Positions 53,198-62,347 of a stretch of 64,000 bases of DNA are shown piece by piece. Below the pieces are notes generated by a model. It made no database searches. It had not been told where the DNA came from and worked only from the letters and a program-made list of their open reading frames with translations. Each line of letters opens with the position of its first letter. Within the stretch, counting starts at the first letter, position 1. The stretch is taken from NCBI RefSeq assembly GCF_000174355.1, contig NZ_ACIS01000002.1, positions 399,487-463,486 of the forward strand. Direction: 5' to 3'. The position numbers were made by a program, and so were the translations under genes. The DNA comes from Pseudogulbenkiania ferrooxidans 2002 (GTDB taxonomy: Bacteria > Pseudomonadota > Gammaproteobacteria > Burkholderiales > Chromobacteriaceae).

Positions 53198-55177
53198 ATG
53201 ACGCACCACGCCCAACTCGACTGGCACGACGGCCAACCCTTTTCCCGCGCTTTCGGCGACGTCTACTTCTCCCGCGCCTCGGGGCTGGAGGAGACGCGCC
53301 ACGTCTTTTTGCACCACAACGCGCTGGCCGAGCGCTTCGCCGCCCTGCCCGAGCACGGTCAGTTCTGCATCGGCGAAACCGGTTTCGGCACCGGCCTCAA
53401 CTTCCTGTGCGCCTGGCAATGCTTCGAGCAGCACGCCCCGGCCACGGCGCGGCTGCACTTTGTCAGCACCGAGAAATTCCCGCTGGCGCCCGCCGATCTG
53501 CAGCAGGCGCTGGCGCTGTGGCCCGAGCTGGCGCCGTACTCCAGCGAGCTGCTGGCCCAGTACGACATCCTGACGCCAGGCTGGCATCGCTTCGTGCTGC
53601 GCGGCGGTCGGCTGGCGCTGACGCTGCTGGTCGGCGACGCGCTGGAGACGCTGCCCGAGCTGGACGCCCGCGTCGACGCCTGGTTCCTCGACGGCTTCGC
53701 CCCGTCCAAGAACCCCGAGATGTGGCAACCGGCGCTGTTCGAACAAATGGCGCGGCTATCGGCACCCGGCGCCACTTTCGCCACCTTCACCAGCGCGGGG
53801 GCGGTGCGCCGCGGCCTGAACGCCGCCGGTTTCACCTTGGAAAAAGTGCCGGGTTACGGCCACAAGCGTGAGATGTGCCGCGGCCGACTGGAGCACACGC
53901 CGGAACGCGGCTGGCAGGCACCCTGGTTCGCCCGGCCGACCGCCCCGCCGGCGGAACGCAGCGCCATCGTCATCGGCGGCGGCATCGCCGGCGCCTCCAG
54001 CGCGGCTGGCCTGGCCCGCCGCGGCTGGCAGGTCACCCTGCTGGAACGCCACGGGCAGCTGGCACAGGAAGCCTCCGGCAATCCCCAAGGCGTGCTGTAC
54101 ACCAAGCTGTCGCCGCACTTTCCGCCGCTGACGCGGCTGGTACTGGCGGGCTACGGCTATAGTCTGCGTACCCTGCACAAGGAACTGCCGCAGGGCGAAA
54201 CCACCTGGCAGGCCTGCGGCGTGCTCCAGCTGCCGCACCACGGGGACAGCCCGCAAAAGCAGGCCGAACTGGCCGCCGCCGGCTGGCCACAAGGTTTCCT
54301 GCGCCAAGTGGATCAGCACGAAGCCAGCGAGCTGGCCGGCCTCGACCTACCCAGCGGCGGCCTGTTCTTTCCGCAGGCGGGCTGGCTCAATCCGGCCCAG
54401 CTGATCGCCCACCTGGCCGACCACCCCAACATCCGCCAGGTACTCGGAGCCCGGGTCACCGAGCTCAACTGGAACCCGGTCGAGCGACTGTGGACGGCCT
54501 ACGGGCAGGACGGCCCGCTCGCCATCGGCGCGGTGGTGGTGATCGCCGGCGGCGCCGAAGCGGCCGCCTTCGATCTCACCCAACACCTGCCGCTCAAACG
54601 CATCCGCGGCCAGGTCACGGTGGCGCCGGCCACGGCGGAGAGCCGCAGGCTCAAGACCGTGCTGTGCGGCGAAGGCTACGTCTCGCCGGCACGCCACGAC
54701 AGCCACTGCTTCGGTGCCACCTTCAAGTTCAACACCGACGACCTCAGCGTCGAGCCGGCCGAACATCAGGAGAACCTCGCCATGCTCTCCGGCCTGTGCC
54801 CGTCGCTGTACCGGGCGCTGGGCGGCGAGCAGTTGCCCGAGGAGGCACTGGCAGGGCGCGCCGCGTTCCGCTGCACCAGCCCGGACTACCTGCCGATCGT
54901 CGGCCCGGTGGTCGACCGTGCCGCCTTCCTCGAAGGCTACCGGGCGCTGGGGCAGGACGCCACACGCCGGCTCGACAGCCCGGCGCCGTGGGTGGAGGGG
55001 CTGTACGTCAACACCGCGCACGGCTCGCGCGGCATGATCACCGCGCCGCTCTCAGGCGAAATCCTCGCCGCCTACCTCGACGACGAACCGGCACCGCTGC
55101 CCAAGCCGCTGCTCGACGCCATCCACCCCAGCCGCTTCCTGCTGCGCGACCTGATCCGGCAGAAGTTCAAGGCCTGA
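53198..55177 (+). CDS. mnmC: Bifunctional mnm5(s/se)2U34 methyltransferase/FAD oxidase
   Basis: 659 residues, standard MnmC length. Residues ~1-235: SAM-dependent MnmD part (CIGETGFGTGLNFLCAW, WFLDGFAPSKNPEMW, TFTSAGAVRRGL). From ~250: FAD-dependent part (AIVIGGGIAGASSAAGLARRGW, EASGNPQGVLYTKLSPH), ending AHGSRGMITAPLSGE. It removes the carboxymethyl group from cmnm5U34 and methylates nm5U34. Together with mnmH and selD it forms a wobble-uridine modification locus. Confidence 0.97.
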   Translation: MTHHAQLDWHDGQPFSRAFGDVYFSRASGLEETRHVFLHHNALAERFAALPEHGQFCIGETGFGTGLNFLCAWQCFEQHAPATARLHFVSTEKFPLAPADLQQALALWPELAPYSSELLAQYDILTPGWHRFVLRGGRLALTLLVGDALETLPELDARVDAWFLDGFAPSKNPEMWQPALFEQMARLSAPGATFATFTSAGAVRRGLNAAGFTLEKVPGYGHKREMCRGRLEHTPERGWQAPWFARPTAPPAERSAIVIGGGIAGASSAAGLARRGWQVTLLERHGQLAQEASGNPQGVLYTKLSPHFPPLTRLVLAGYGYSLRTLHKELPQGETTWQACGVLQLPHHGDSPQKQAELAAAGWPQGFLRQVDQHEASELAGLDLPSGGLFFPQAGWLNPAQLIAHLADHPNIRQVLGARVTELNWNPVERLWTAYGQDGPLAIGAVVVIAGGAEAAAFDLTQHLPLKRIRGQVTVAPATAESRRLKTVLCGEGYVSPARHDSHCFGATFKFNTDDLSVEPAEHQENLAMLSGLCPSLYRALGGEQLPEEALAGRAAFRCTSPDYLPIVGPVVDRAAFLEGYRALGQDATRRLDSPAPWVEGLYVNTAHGSRGMITAPLSGEILAAYLDDEPAPLPKPLLDAIHPSRFLLRDLIRQKFKA

Positions 55178-55265
55178 GCCCCCGGCCCGCCCATCCACTA
55201 CGCCGTGCGGGGCCGCCTTCACCCGTGTGCGTCCCGACGAGGAGGCGGCCGATCCGCCGCTGGAT

Positions 55266-55691
55266 TCAGGCCGCCACCCCCTCGCCGCTGATCGCGGCGC
55301 GGATCGGCTCGGGGATGCGCACCGTCTGTCCGCTGCGATAATCCACCCACACCAGCGCCGCCTCGGCCTCGGCGTACACCGTCTCGGCATCGTCGTCGCG
55401 GAAGAAGCGATGGCGCAGCTTGAGACTGGAGTTGCCAAGCTTCTCCAGCTCGATGGTCACCACCACCGTGGCCGGGTAGACCAGCTCCTTGCGGTACACG
55501 CAGGAGGTGCTGGCCAGCACCGGGCCGACGCCATCGGGGTTGATGCCGTGCCCCAGTTCATCGAGCCACTCGATGCGGATCTGCTCCAGGTAGCGGAAGT
55601 AATTGGTGTTGTTGAGATGGCCAACAGCGTCCATATCGCCCCAGCGCATGGCAATGGTCCGGCGGTCGATCACCGGGAAGCGGTTTTCCAT
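55266..55691 (-). CDS. Hot-dog acyl-CoA thioesterase (4-hydroxybenzoyl-CoA thioesterase-like)
   Basis: 141 residues. The motif MRWGDMDAVGHLNNTNYFRYLEQ, with its catalytic Asp in the D-x-x-GH-NN pattern, is that of the YbgC/FcbC hot-dog thioesterases (quoted as RWGDMDAVGHLNNTNYFRY). The remainder fits a single hot-dog fold. It hydrolyses an acyl-CoA; the substrate is unknown. A perfect palindrome lies 10-23 bp before the start codon, so it is tightly regulated. Confidence 0.9.
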   Translation of the reverse strand: MENRFPVIDRRTIAMRWGDMDAVGHLNNTNYFRYLEQIRIEWLDELGHGINPDGVGPVLASTSCVYRKELVYPATVVVTIELEKLGNSSLKLRHRFFRDDDAETVYAEAEAALVWVDYRSGQTVRIPEPIRAAISGEGVAA

Positions 55692-55700
55692 ATGTGTACC

Positions 55701-55714
55701 TTACGTTAACGTAA
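55701..55714. promoter_or_regulatory. 14-bp perfect palindromic operator TTACGTTAACGTAA
   Basis: The sequence is its own reverse complement and lies 10 bp before the thioesterase start. It resembles the ACGT-N-ACGT-type sites I associate with MerR-family LiuR regulators of branched-chain acyl-CoA catabolism. The rest of the gap to 55934 holds no gene. Confidence 0.6.
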
Positions 55715-55934
55715 TGATACGTCATCATAACCGCATCGCCGGGCCTCGTCATACCCTGCGCATAGAGCCCCCTTCTCTGCCAGGCTCGGCTCCACCGCCC
55801 CCAAAAAAAACCAGCCCGGAGGCTGGCGCAAAAACTACGCAGAGGAAATCGATCGCCCCTGGCACCCGTACCAAGTGCCTCGACATTCGCGCCGCCCCTC
55901 CGTACCGCCCGTTCGGCGCATCGCACCCGAACCA

Positions 55935-56939
55935 TCAACGCAACAGGAATCCGCGCCCGATCTCGTCACCCGGCTCCAGTGACCAGCGGGCGCGGCCGCT
56001 GTAATGGGCGCGCCCGCTGACACGCACGGTCACCGCGTGGTGACCCGGCAGCACGGCCGGACCGTTGACACTGGCGCCGAAGCGCGCACCGGTAATGCTC
56101 TCGAACACGCAGGCTTCGCCACTGTCCACCAGACCACGCGCGTGGCGCAGCGCCATGCGGGTGGTGACGCCAGAGCCGGTGGGGCTGCGATCCACCTCGG
56201 CGTCGGCGAACACGCAGACGTTGCGGCTGGGGCCGTCGCCGGCGCGCTCGCGGCCATCGGTGAGGATGCTGCCGTAGAGGAAGCCCAGGTCGTCGGCGTC
56301 GGGGTGGCGCACACGGATGCTGCGGCGCACCGCGTCCGACAATGCCGTGGCCGCCTCTACCAGATCGCGCAGGCGGCCATCCAGGGACACGCCCAGGCGC
56401 GCGGCATCCACCACGGCGTAGAAGGCGCCGCCATAGCCGATATCCACGCTGATGCTGCCGATGCCCGGCACGTCCACTTGGTGATCCAGCGCGAAGGCGA
56501 AGGCCGGCACGCTGTCAAAGCTGACGCTGCCGTCTTCCGCCACCCAGGCGCAGACCAGGCCGCACGGGCATTCGATGCCGACCCGCGTCAGCGGCAGGCT
56601 GCGCGCCACCAGGCCCTGCTCCACCGCGTAGCGCGCCAGCGCAATCACGGCGTGGCCGCACATGGTGCTGTAGCCCTCGTTGTGGATGAACAGCACGGCG
56701 AGATCCGCCCCCGGCAGGCTGGGACGCACCAGCACCGCGCCGTACATGTCGTAGTGGCCGCGCGGCTCGAACATCAGCATGCGGCGCACGCCGTCCAGCC
56801 GGTCGCGCATGTCGCGGCGCTTGGCCAGGATGTCGTCGCCACGAATGGCGTCGAGCAGCCCGGGGATAATGCGTACCGGCTCGCCGCCGGTGTGCATCTC
56901 GATGGTGTCGAACTCGTTGCTTTGCCAGGTTTCGGTCAT
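55935..56939 (-). CDS. Trans-3-hydroxy-L-proline dehydratase-type proline racemase homologue
   Basis: 334 residues from ATG 56939 (MTETWQSNEFDTIEMHTGGEP). The first catalytic residue is Cys94 (YSTMCGHAVIAL), while the second is Thr254 (DRSPTGSGVTT) in place of Cys. The Cys/Thr pair marks dehydratases that remove water from trans-3-hydroxy-L-proline to give delta1-pyrroline-2-carboxylate. It is the last gene of the hydroxyproline operon. A matching pyrroline-2-carboxylate reductase is present at 31168-32106. Confidence 0.9.
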   Translation of the reverse strand: MTETWQSNEFDTIEMHTGGEPVRIIPGLLDAIRGDDILAKRRDMRDRLDGVRRMLMFEPRGHYDMYGAVLVRPSLPGADLAVLFIHNEGYSTMCGHAVIALARYAVEQGLVARSLPLTRVGIECPCGLVCAWVAEDGSVSFDSVPAFAFALDHQVDVPGIGSISVDIGYGGAFYAVVDAARLGVSLDGRLRDLVEAATALSDAVRRSIRVRHPDADDLGFLYGSILTDGRERAGDGPSRNVCVFADAEVDRSPTGSGVTTRMALRHARGLVDSGEACVFESITGARFGASVNGPAVLPGHHAVTVRVSGRAHYSGRARWSLEPGDEIGRGFLLR

Positions 56940-57045
56940 GGATCGGTTCTCTTCGGGAAAAAAGCCCACTCACCGGGGCGGCGGCCAAGGGGCCGTATCA
57001 GCGGCATGCCGGGTGGTAGCCCGCCGCCCCCGCACGCTGGCGGTC

Positions 57046-58191
57046 TTACTGCACCACGGTCTTCACTTTCCAGTTGCTGCCTTCCACCGCCGAGATGGTC
57101 ACCGGGGCGTGTTTCAGGTTGCCGGCGCTATCGAAGCTGAAGTCGGCGGTCACCCCCTTGTAGGCGGTCTTGGCGATCAGCGGCAGGAACTTGGCCGGCT
57201 CGGTGGAGTTGGCGCGCTTCATGGCATCGGCCACGATCATCACGCCGTCGTAGAACTGCGGCCCCAGCAGCACCACGTCCTGCTTGTAGCGCGCCTTGTA
57301 GCGGGCCTCGAAGTCCTTGCCGGCCGGACGCGCGCCAAGCTCACCACCCGGTACCGCCGAGAAGTGGCCGACGGCATCGGCACCGGCCAGCTTGATGAAG
57401 GTGGGGGTGCTCAGCATGTCGCCGCCCATCAGCTTGGCGTTGAGGCCCAGGCGTTTCATCTGCTTGGCCATCGGTGCGGCCTGCGCGTCCGCGCCGCCGT
57501 AGAAGATCACGTCAGGATGGGCCGCCTTGAGCGAGGTGAGGATGGCGGTGAAGTCGGAAGCCTTGTCGTTGGTGTACTCGCGCTTGACCGGCTGCTTGCC
57601 CAACCCCTGGATGGACTTGATGAATTCGTCGGCGATGCCCTGGCCGTAGGCGGTGCGGTCGTCGATCACCGCGATGCGCTGCGCCTTGAGCTGGGCCACG
57701 GCATAGCGCCCCAGCGCGCCGCCCACCTGGCTGTCGCTACCCACCAGGCGGAAGGTGGTCTTGTAGCCGGCGGTGGTGAAGGCCGGGTTGGTGGAGACCG
57801 ACAGCTGCGGGATGCCGGCGTCGGAGTAGATACGGGATGCCGGGATCGAGACGCCGGAATTGAAGTGGCCAATCACCGCCTTCACACCCGAGTCCACCAG
57901 GCGCTGCGCGACCTGGGTACCGACGCGCGGGTCGGCCTGATCGTCCTCGGACACCAGTTCGAAGGTCACCTTCTGCCCGGCGATGGTCAGCGGCTTGGCG
58001 TTGAGATCGTCGATCGCCATCTTGGTGGCGTTCTCGTTGTCCTTGCCGTAATGCGCCTGAGGGCCGGACAGCGGCGAGGAAAAGCCAATCTTCACCACGG
58101 TATCCGCTTGCGCAGCCGCGATGGCGAACGGGGCCATCATGCCACCCAGGGCCAACACCATGGTCATGCTGCGAGGAAAGCGCTGCTTCAT
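57046..58191 (-). CDS. LivJ-type ABC substrate-binding protein of the hydroxyproline operon
   Basis: 381 residues from ATG 58191 with GGAG upstream. A signal peptide (…MMAPFAIAAAQA) is followed by TVVKIGFSSPLSGPQAHYGKDNEN, split as VKIGFSSPLSGPQ and HYGKDNEN. Type I periplasmic binding fold, DDRTAYGQGIADEFIKSI. Within a hydroxyproline operon it probably binds hydroxyproline or proline. No permease or ATPase genes are adjacent. Paralogous to 40328-41476. Confidence 0.92.
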   Translation of the reverse strand: MKQRFPRSMTMVLALGGMMAPFAIAAAQADTVVKIGFSSPLSGPQAHYGKDNENATKMAIDDLNAKPLTIAGQKVTFELVSEDDQADPRVGTQVAQRLVDSGVKAVIGHFNSGVSIPASRIYSDAGIPQLSVSTNPAFTTAGYKTTFRLVGSDSQVGGALGRYAVAQLKAQRIAVIDDRTAYGQGIADEFIKSIQGLGKQPVKREYTNDKASDFTAILTSLKAAHPDVIFYGGADAQAAPMAKQMKRLGLNAKLMGGDMLSTPTFIKLAGADAVGHFSAVPGGELGARPAGKDFEARYKARYKQDVVLLGPQFYDGVMIVADAMKRANSTEPAKFLPLIAKTAYKGVTADFSFDSAGNLKHAPVTISAVEGSNWKVKTVVQ

Positions 58192-58235
58192 GATTTCTCC
58201 TTTGCTTCTCTTTTTAAGGTTGGCCGAAAGGCCGG

Positions 58236-59498
58236 TCAGAACCGGTTGAGCCGGTACGGTGAAACATCGAAACTGCTGGGACGCCGCTGGATCATGTCGG
58301 TCAGCAGCGCGCCCGTGGTGGCCGCCAGCGTCAGGCCGAGGTGGCCGTGGCCAGTGGCAAAGTACAGGCCGGCGGAATCCGGCGCCGGGCCGATCACCGG
58401 CACGGTATCCGGCACGGAGGGGCGGTTGCCCATCCACATGCTCATGTCGCTGGCGTCGAAATCGCCGACGATGCGCTTGGCCTTGTCGATCAGAATGTGG
58501 GCACGGCGCCAGTCGGGCGGTGCATCGCGGTGCGCCAGCTCCACGGTGCCGGCCAGCCGCAGCCCGCCGTTGCCCATGGGCAGGATCACGAAGCTCTCGC
58601 TGGCGCACTGGATGAAGTGATGCAATGCCACGCCGGCGTTGGGCAGCGTCACGTGATAGCCACGCTCGCTCTCCAGCGGAATCCGGTACTGGTGCTGTGC
58701 CGTGAAGCGGTCGCTCCAGATGCCGCAGGCGATCACCACCGTGTCGGCCTCGAGCCGTCCGCTGTTGGCGGTCTCCACGCCGGCAATGCGTCCGGCCGCG
58801 CTGACGGTGGCCAGCACCTCGTCCTGCACGAAACGCCCCCCCTCGCGGATGAAGGCGTCGAACAGCCCGCGGCTGAAGGTGTAGGGATCGTCCACGTGCG
58901 ACCAGGCCGGCACGTTCACAGCCACCTGCCACTCCTTGCCGACCTGCGGCGCGGTGCGCTCGAGTTCGGCACGGCCGAGCTTGCGCCATTCGACACCGTG
59001 CGCACGCTTGGCATGCCAGGCGGCTTCGGCGGCGACGAACTCCGCCTCGCTGCGGTACAGCGTCAGATTGCCGTGGCGCCGCCACAGATGAGTGAGGCCG
59101 GCGCGCTCGATCAGCGGCGCGTAGTCGTCGTTGACCCGGTTCAAGAGCGCGGCCATGGCACGGGTGAGTTCGGCCACCCGACTCGGCCGGCTGGCAGCGA
59201 CGAAGCGCAGCAGCCACGGCACCAGCGTCGGCAGATAGCGCCAGCGCAAGGCCAGCGGCCCCAGCGGATCGAGCATCCAGCCCGGCACCTTGCGCAAGAC
59301 GCCCGGTTCGGCCAGCGGAATCACGTCGCTCACCGCGAAGGCGCCGGCGTTGCCGTAGCTGGTTTCCATCGCTGGTTCGCCGCGATCAACCAGCGTCACC
59401 TCGCAGCCGGCCAGGCGCAGTTGCAAGGCGGTGGCGATGCCGACGATACCGGCCCCCACCACGACGATGTGCGCACGTGAAGTCGGGGAGTTCGACAT
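58236..59498 (-). CDS. FAD-dependent D-hydroxyproline dehydrogenase (DadA-like)
   Basis: 420 residues. FAD fingerprint IVVVGAGIVGIATALQLRLAG, then the DadA-like ETSYGNAGAFAVSDVIPLAEPGVL and a C-terminal GHGHLGLTLAATTGALL. DadA oxidises D-amino acids to the respiratory chain. Beside the epimerase and deaminase genes it should oxidise cis-4-hydroxy-D-proline to delta1-pyrroline-4-hydroxy-2-carboxylate. It begins 3 bp after the preceding dehydrogenase stop. Confidence 0.92.
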   Translation of the reverse strand: MSNSPTSRAHIVVVGAGIVGIATALQLRLAGCEVTLVDRGEPAMETSYGNAGAFAVSDVIPLAEPGVLRKVPGWMLDPLGPLALRWRYLPTLVPWLLRFVAASRPSRVAELTRAMAALLNRVNDDYAPLIERAGLTHLWRRHGNLTLYRSEAEFVAAEAAWHAKRAHGVEWRKLGRAELERTAPQVGKEWQVAVNVPAWSHVDDPYTFSRGLFDAFIREGGRFVQDEVLATVSAAGRIAGVETANSGRLEADTVVIACGIWSDRFTAQHQYRIPLESERGYHVTLPNAGVALHHFIQCASESFVILPMGNGGLRLAGTVELAHRDAPPDWRRAHILIDKAKRIVGDFDASDMSMWMGNRPSVPDTVPVIGPAPDSAGLYFATGHGHLGLTLAATTGALLTDMIQRRPSSFDVSPYRLNRF

Positions 59499-59501
59499 GG
59501 C

Positions 59502-61073
59502 CTAGGCCTCTCTCTGGCCATCGAGCAGACGACGCAGCTGCAGCGGATTACCGTGCCGCAGCGCGGCAGGCAACAGGCTGTCCGGGAAACCCTGGTAGCA
59601 GACCGGACGCAGGAAACGCTGGATCGCGGCCGTCCCGACCGAGGTGCTGCGCGCATCGGAGGTGGCCGGGAACGGCCCGCCATGGACCATGGCATCGCAC
59701 ACCTCGACACCGGTTGGCCAGCCATTGACCAGCAAGCGGCCGGCCTTGCGCTCCAGGGTCGGCAGCAAGGCTCTGGCGGCTTGCAGGTCGCCGTCGTCCA
59801 GGTGCAGGGTGGCGGTCAGTTGGCCCTCCAGGTGCTCGGCGACCTGGCGGATCTCCTCACCGTTGGCACATTGCACGATCAACGAGGCGGCGCCGAAGAC
59901 CTCGGTCTGCAGAGCCGAGTTGGCAAGAAAGTCCCGCGCCGTTGTCATGAACAGCCGGGGCTGACACTGGTTCGGGCCTTCGGTGCTCAGGCCGGCGGCA
60001 ACCGGTCGGGCATGACTGGCCAGCGCACCGACACCCGTTTGATAGGCGTCGAAGATGCCCGGAGTAAGCATGGTTTGCGCGCTGCTGCGCTGGACGGCAT
60101 CCGCCGCCGCCGCGTTGAAGCGGTCCAGGTCCGGCCCCTGGAGAGCAATCACCAGGCCGGGGTTGGTGCAGAACTGGCCGGCGCCCTGGGTCAGCGAGGC
60201 GACGAACCCCTGCGCCAATGCTTCGGCCCGTGCCTGCAGGGCCGCCGGGAAGAGGAACACCGGGTTGATCGAGCTCATCTCCGCATAGACCGGGATCGGC
60301 TCCGGGCGGGCCTGGGCAGCCTGGCACAAGGCGATGCCGCCGCTACGCGAACCGGTGAAGCCGACCGCCTTGATGCGCGGGTCGCTGACCAGGGCGATAC
60401 CCACTTCACGGCCAGAGCCGAACAGCAGCGAGAACACGCCTTCAGGGAGTTCGCATTTCGCCACGGCGCGGGCCACGGCGTGGCCGACCAGTTCGCTGGT
60501 GCCGGGGTGGGCGCCATGGGCCTTGACGATCACCGGGCAGCCCGCCGCCAGGGCCGAGGCGGTGTCACCGCCGGCGACGGAAAAGGCCAGCGGGAAATTG
60601 CTCGCACCGAACACCGCCACCGGGCCCAGCGGCACGTGACGCTGGCGCAGGTCTGCGCGGGGCAAGAGCTGGCGCTCCGGTTGGGCGGTATCGACCCGCA
60701 CGTCCAGCCATTCCCCGGCACGCACGGTGCGGGCAAAGGTGCGCAGTTGTCCGCAGGTGCGACTCCGTTCGCCCTGAATCCGGGCACGCGGCAGTCCGCT
60801 CTCGACCACGGCGCGCTCGACCAGCTCATCGCCAAGGGCTTCGATCTCGTCGGCAATGGTTTCGAGGAAGTGGGCACGGACCGCCAGCGACGTCTCACGA
60901 TAGCGGTCAAAGGCGGCCCAGGCCAGGGCACAGGCCTGTTCCACCTGCTCGCCGGTGCCGCCGGGATAGGCCGGCTCAAGCAGTTTGCCGGTGGCCGGAT
61001 CGATTGCCTGGACCGCTTCGCGGCTGCCGGCGACGGCTTGCCCGCCAATCAGCATCTTGCCTGTCAAGTTCAT
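59502..61073 (-). CDS. Alpha-ketoglutaric semialdehyde dehydrogenase
   Basis: 523 residues from ATG 61073 ([16 protein letters not shown]); the longer frame upstream is a Cys-rich artefact. Aldehyde dehydrogenase family: [35 protein letters not shown], and the catalytic Cys in [12 protein letters not shown]. This wording is that of 2,5-dioxovalerate dehydrogenases, which oxidise the semialdehyde to 2-oxoglutarate, the final step of 4-hydroxyproline catabolism (also used in sugar-acid pathways). Confidence 0.95.
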   Translation of the reverse strand: MNLTGKMLIGGQAVAGSREAVQAIDPATGKLLEPAYPGGTGEQVEQACALAWAAFDRYRETSLAVRAHFLETIADEIEALGDELVERAVVESGLPRARIQGERSRTCGQLRTFARTVRAGEWLDVRVDTAQPERQLLPRADLRQRHVPLGPVAVFGASNFPLAFSVAGGDTASALAAGCPVIVKAHGAHPGTSELVGHAVARAVAKCELPEGVFSLLFGSGREVGIALVSDPRIKAVGFTGSRSGGIALCQAAQARPEPIPVYAEMSSINPVFLFPAALQARAEALAQGFVASLTQGAGQFCTNPGLVIALQGPDLDRFNAAAADAVQRSSAQTMLTPGIFDAYQTGVGALASHARPVAAGLSTEGPNQCQPRLFMTTARDFLANSALQTEVFGAASLIVQCANGEEIRQVAEHLEGQLTATLHLDDGDLQAARALLPTLERKAGRLLVNGWPTGVEVCDAMVHGGPFPATSDARSTSVGTAAIQRFLRPVCYQGFPDSLLPAALRHGNPLQLRRLLDGQREA

Positions 61074-61181
61074 GGTGACTCCTGCGAAAGTAGGTAACCC
61101 AGCTACGCAACAGGAAGTTGCACAGTGGGGGCAAACAGAGGCGGCGCGCATCAGGGCGTCGCCGTGCGCCGGGGCTGTGCG

Positions 61182-62129
61182 TCAGGCGACGTTCAGTTCT
61201 GCCGACCAGTTGCCGTACCACTCGCGGAACAGCGCGTACTGGTTCTCGGCGTAACGACGCTGGGCATCGCTGAGCACATCGCTCTCGTTGAAGTGCAGGG
61301 TGTATTCCTTGTCGCCGTTGAGCACCATCAGGTGCTTGTAGTAGAGCACCAGGTCGCAGCCCTCATCGAAAGACGACAGCACCGCCAGCGCCGATTCCAG
61401 CTCGCCGGCAAGGCGGCGGGCCTTGGCGTCGCCCTTGGCGGCCTGCTTGCTCAGAGCCACCAGCTGCAACACTTCGCGCGGCAGAACGTTGCCGATGCCG
61501 GTGATGGCGCCGGTAGCGTTGCAATTGACAAAGCCGTGCACGACCTGGGTATCGACACCGACCATGAGGGTGATCTCATCGTCCTTGGAAGTGATGTTCT
61601 CGGCCGCGTAGCGCAGGTCGGCGCCGCCACCGAATTCCTTGAAGCCGATCAGGTTCGGGTAGTCGCGACGCAGCTCGAAGAACAGGTCGGCCCGAGTGGC
61701 GAAGCCGTAGTAAGGGCTGTTGTAGATCACCGCCGGCAGGCCCGGAGCGGCTTTGAGGATGGCGGCGAAATGCGCTTTCTGCGCGGCCGGCGAGGCGCCA
61801 CGGGAGAGCACGCGAGGAATCACCATCAGGCCATGGGCGCCGACTTTGGCGGCGTGGGCGGCGTGGGAGACGGCCTCGCGGGTATTGACCGCACCGGTGC
61901 CGACGATGGTCGGGATGCCGGCCGCCACCAGGCGCGCCACGCCTTCCTGACGTTCGGCTTCGGTGAGCAGCGGCCAGTCGCCCATGGAGCCGCAGTACAC
62001 CACCGCGCTCATACCGATGTCGATCAGCTCGCGGCCCTTGGCCACCAGGGCATCGAAGTCCGGTTTGCGGTCGGCGGTGCACGGGGTCATCAGGGCAGGA
62101 ATGCAACCGGTGAAGATGTTGTCGCTCAT
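61182..62129 (-). CDS. Delta1-pyrroline-4-hydroxy-2-carboxylate deaminase (DapA-like)
   Basis: 315-residue TIM barrel of the dihydrodipicolinate synthase family: FTGCIPALMTPCTADRKPDFD, catalytic Tyr region AVIYNSPYYGFATR, Schiff-base Lys in LIGFKEFGGGADLRY. In hydroxyproline clusters this family deaminates the pyrroline to alpha-ketoglutarate semialdehyde, the substrate of the next gene. Starts with an AGGAGC ribosome-binding site. Confidence 0.93.
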   Translation of the reverse strand: MSDNIFTGCIPALMTPCTADRKPDFDALVAKGRELIDIGMSAVVYCGSMGDWPLLTEAERQEGVARLVAAGIPTIVGTGAVNTREAVSHAAHAAKVGAHGLMVIPRVLSRGASPAAQKAHFAAILKAAPGLPAVIYNSPYYGFATRADLFFELRRDYPNLIGFKEFGGGADLRYAAENITSKDDEITLMVGVDTQVVHGFVNCNATGAITGIGNVLPREVLQLVALSKQAAKGDAKARRLAGELESALAVLSSFDEGCDLVLYYKHLMVLNGDKEYTLHFNESDVLSDAQRRYAENQYALFREWYGNWSAELNVA

Positions 62130-62190
62130 TGTTTTGCTCCTTACAGCATTTATTCGGGGGATGGAGGTAAAGGGGCCGCCGGGGCGGCTT

Positions 62191-62335
62191 CAGAACCTGT
62201 TTACGATCTTGCTGCGCATCCCTGATCGGGGCTCATGTGCTGCTCGAAATCCTCATGGACTCCAGTCCACTCCGGTTTCTGTGCTGCCCTTCACCCCGCT
62301 GAGGGCTGCTCGCGACAGATCGTGAACAGGTTCTC
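62191..62335. repeat. MITE-like repeat, copy 2
   Basis: 145 bp, reverse-oriented copy of 11142-11318 lacking its ~30-bp extra segment. Terminal inverted repeats CAGAACCTGTTTACGATCT and GAGAACCTGTTCACGATCT differ at two positions. Non-coding. It lies between the deaminase and epimerase genes inside the hydroxyproline operon, where its folded RNA could affect transcription or stability. Confidence 0.8.
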
Positions 62336-62347
62336 AGACGTGCGGGC

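Noticed and set aside
58192..59217. N-terminal extension of the binding-protein frame
   Set aside because: It overlaps the dehydrogenase gene in another frame and would precede a clear signal peptide.
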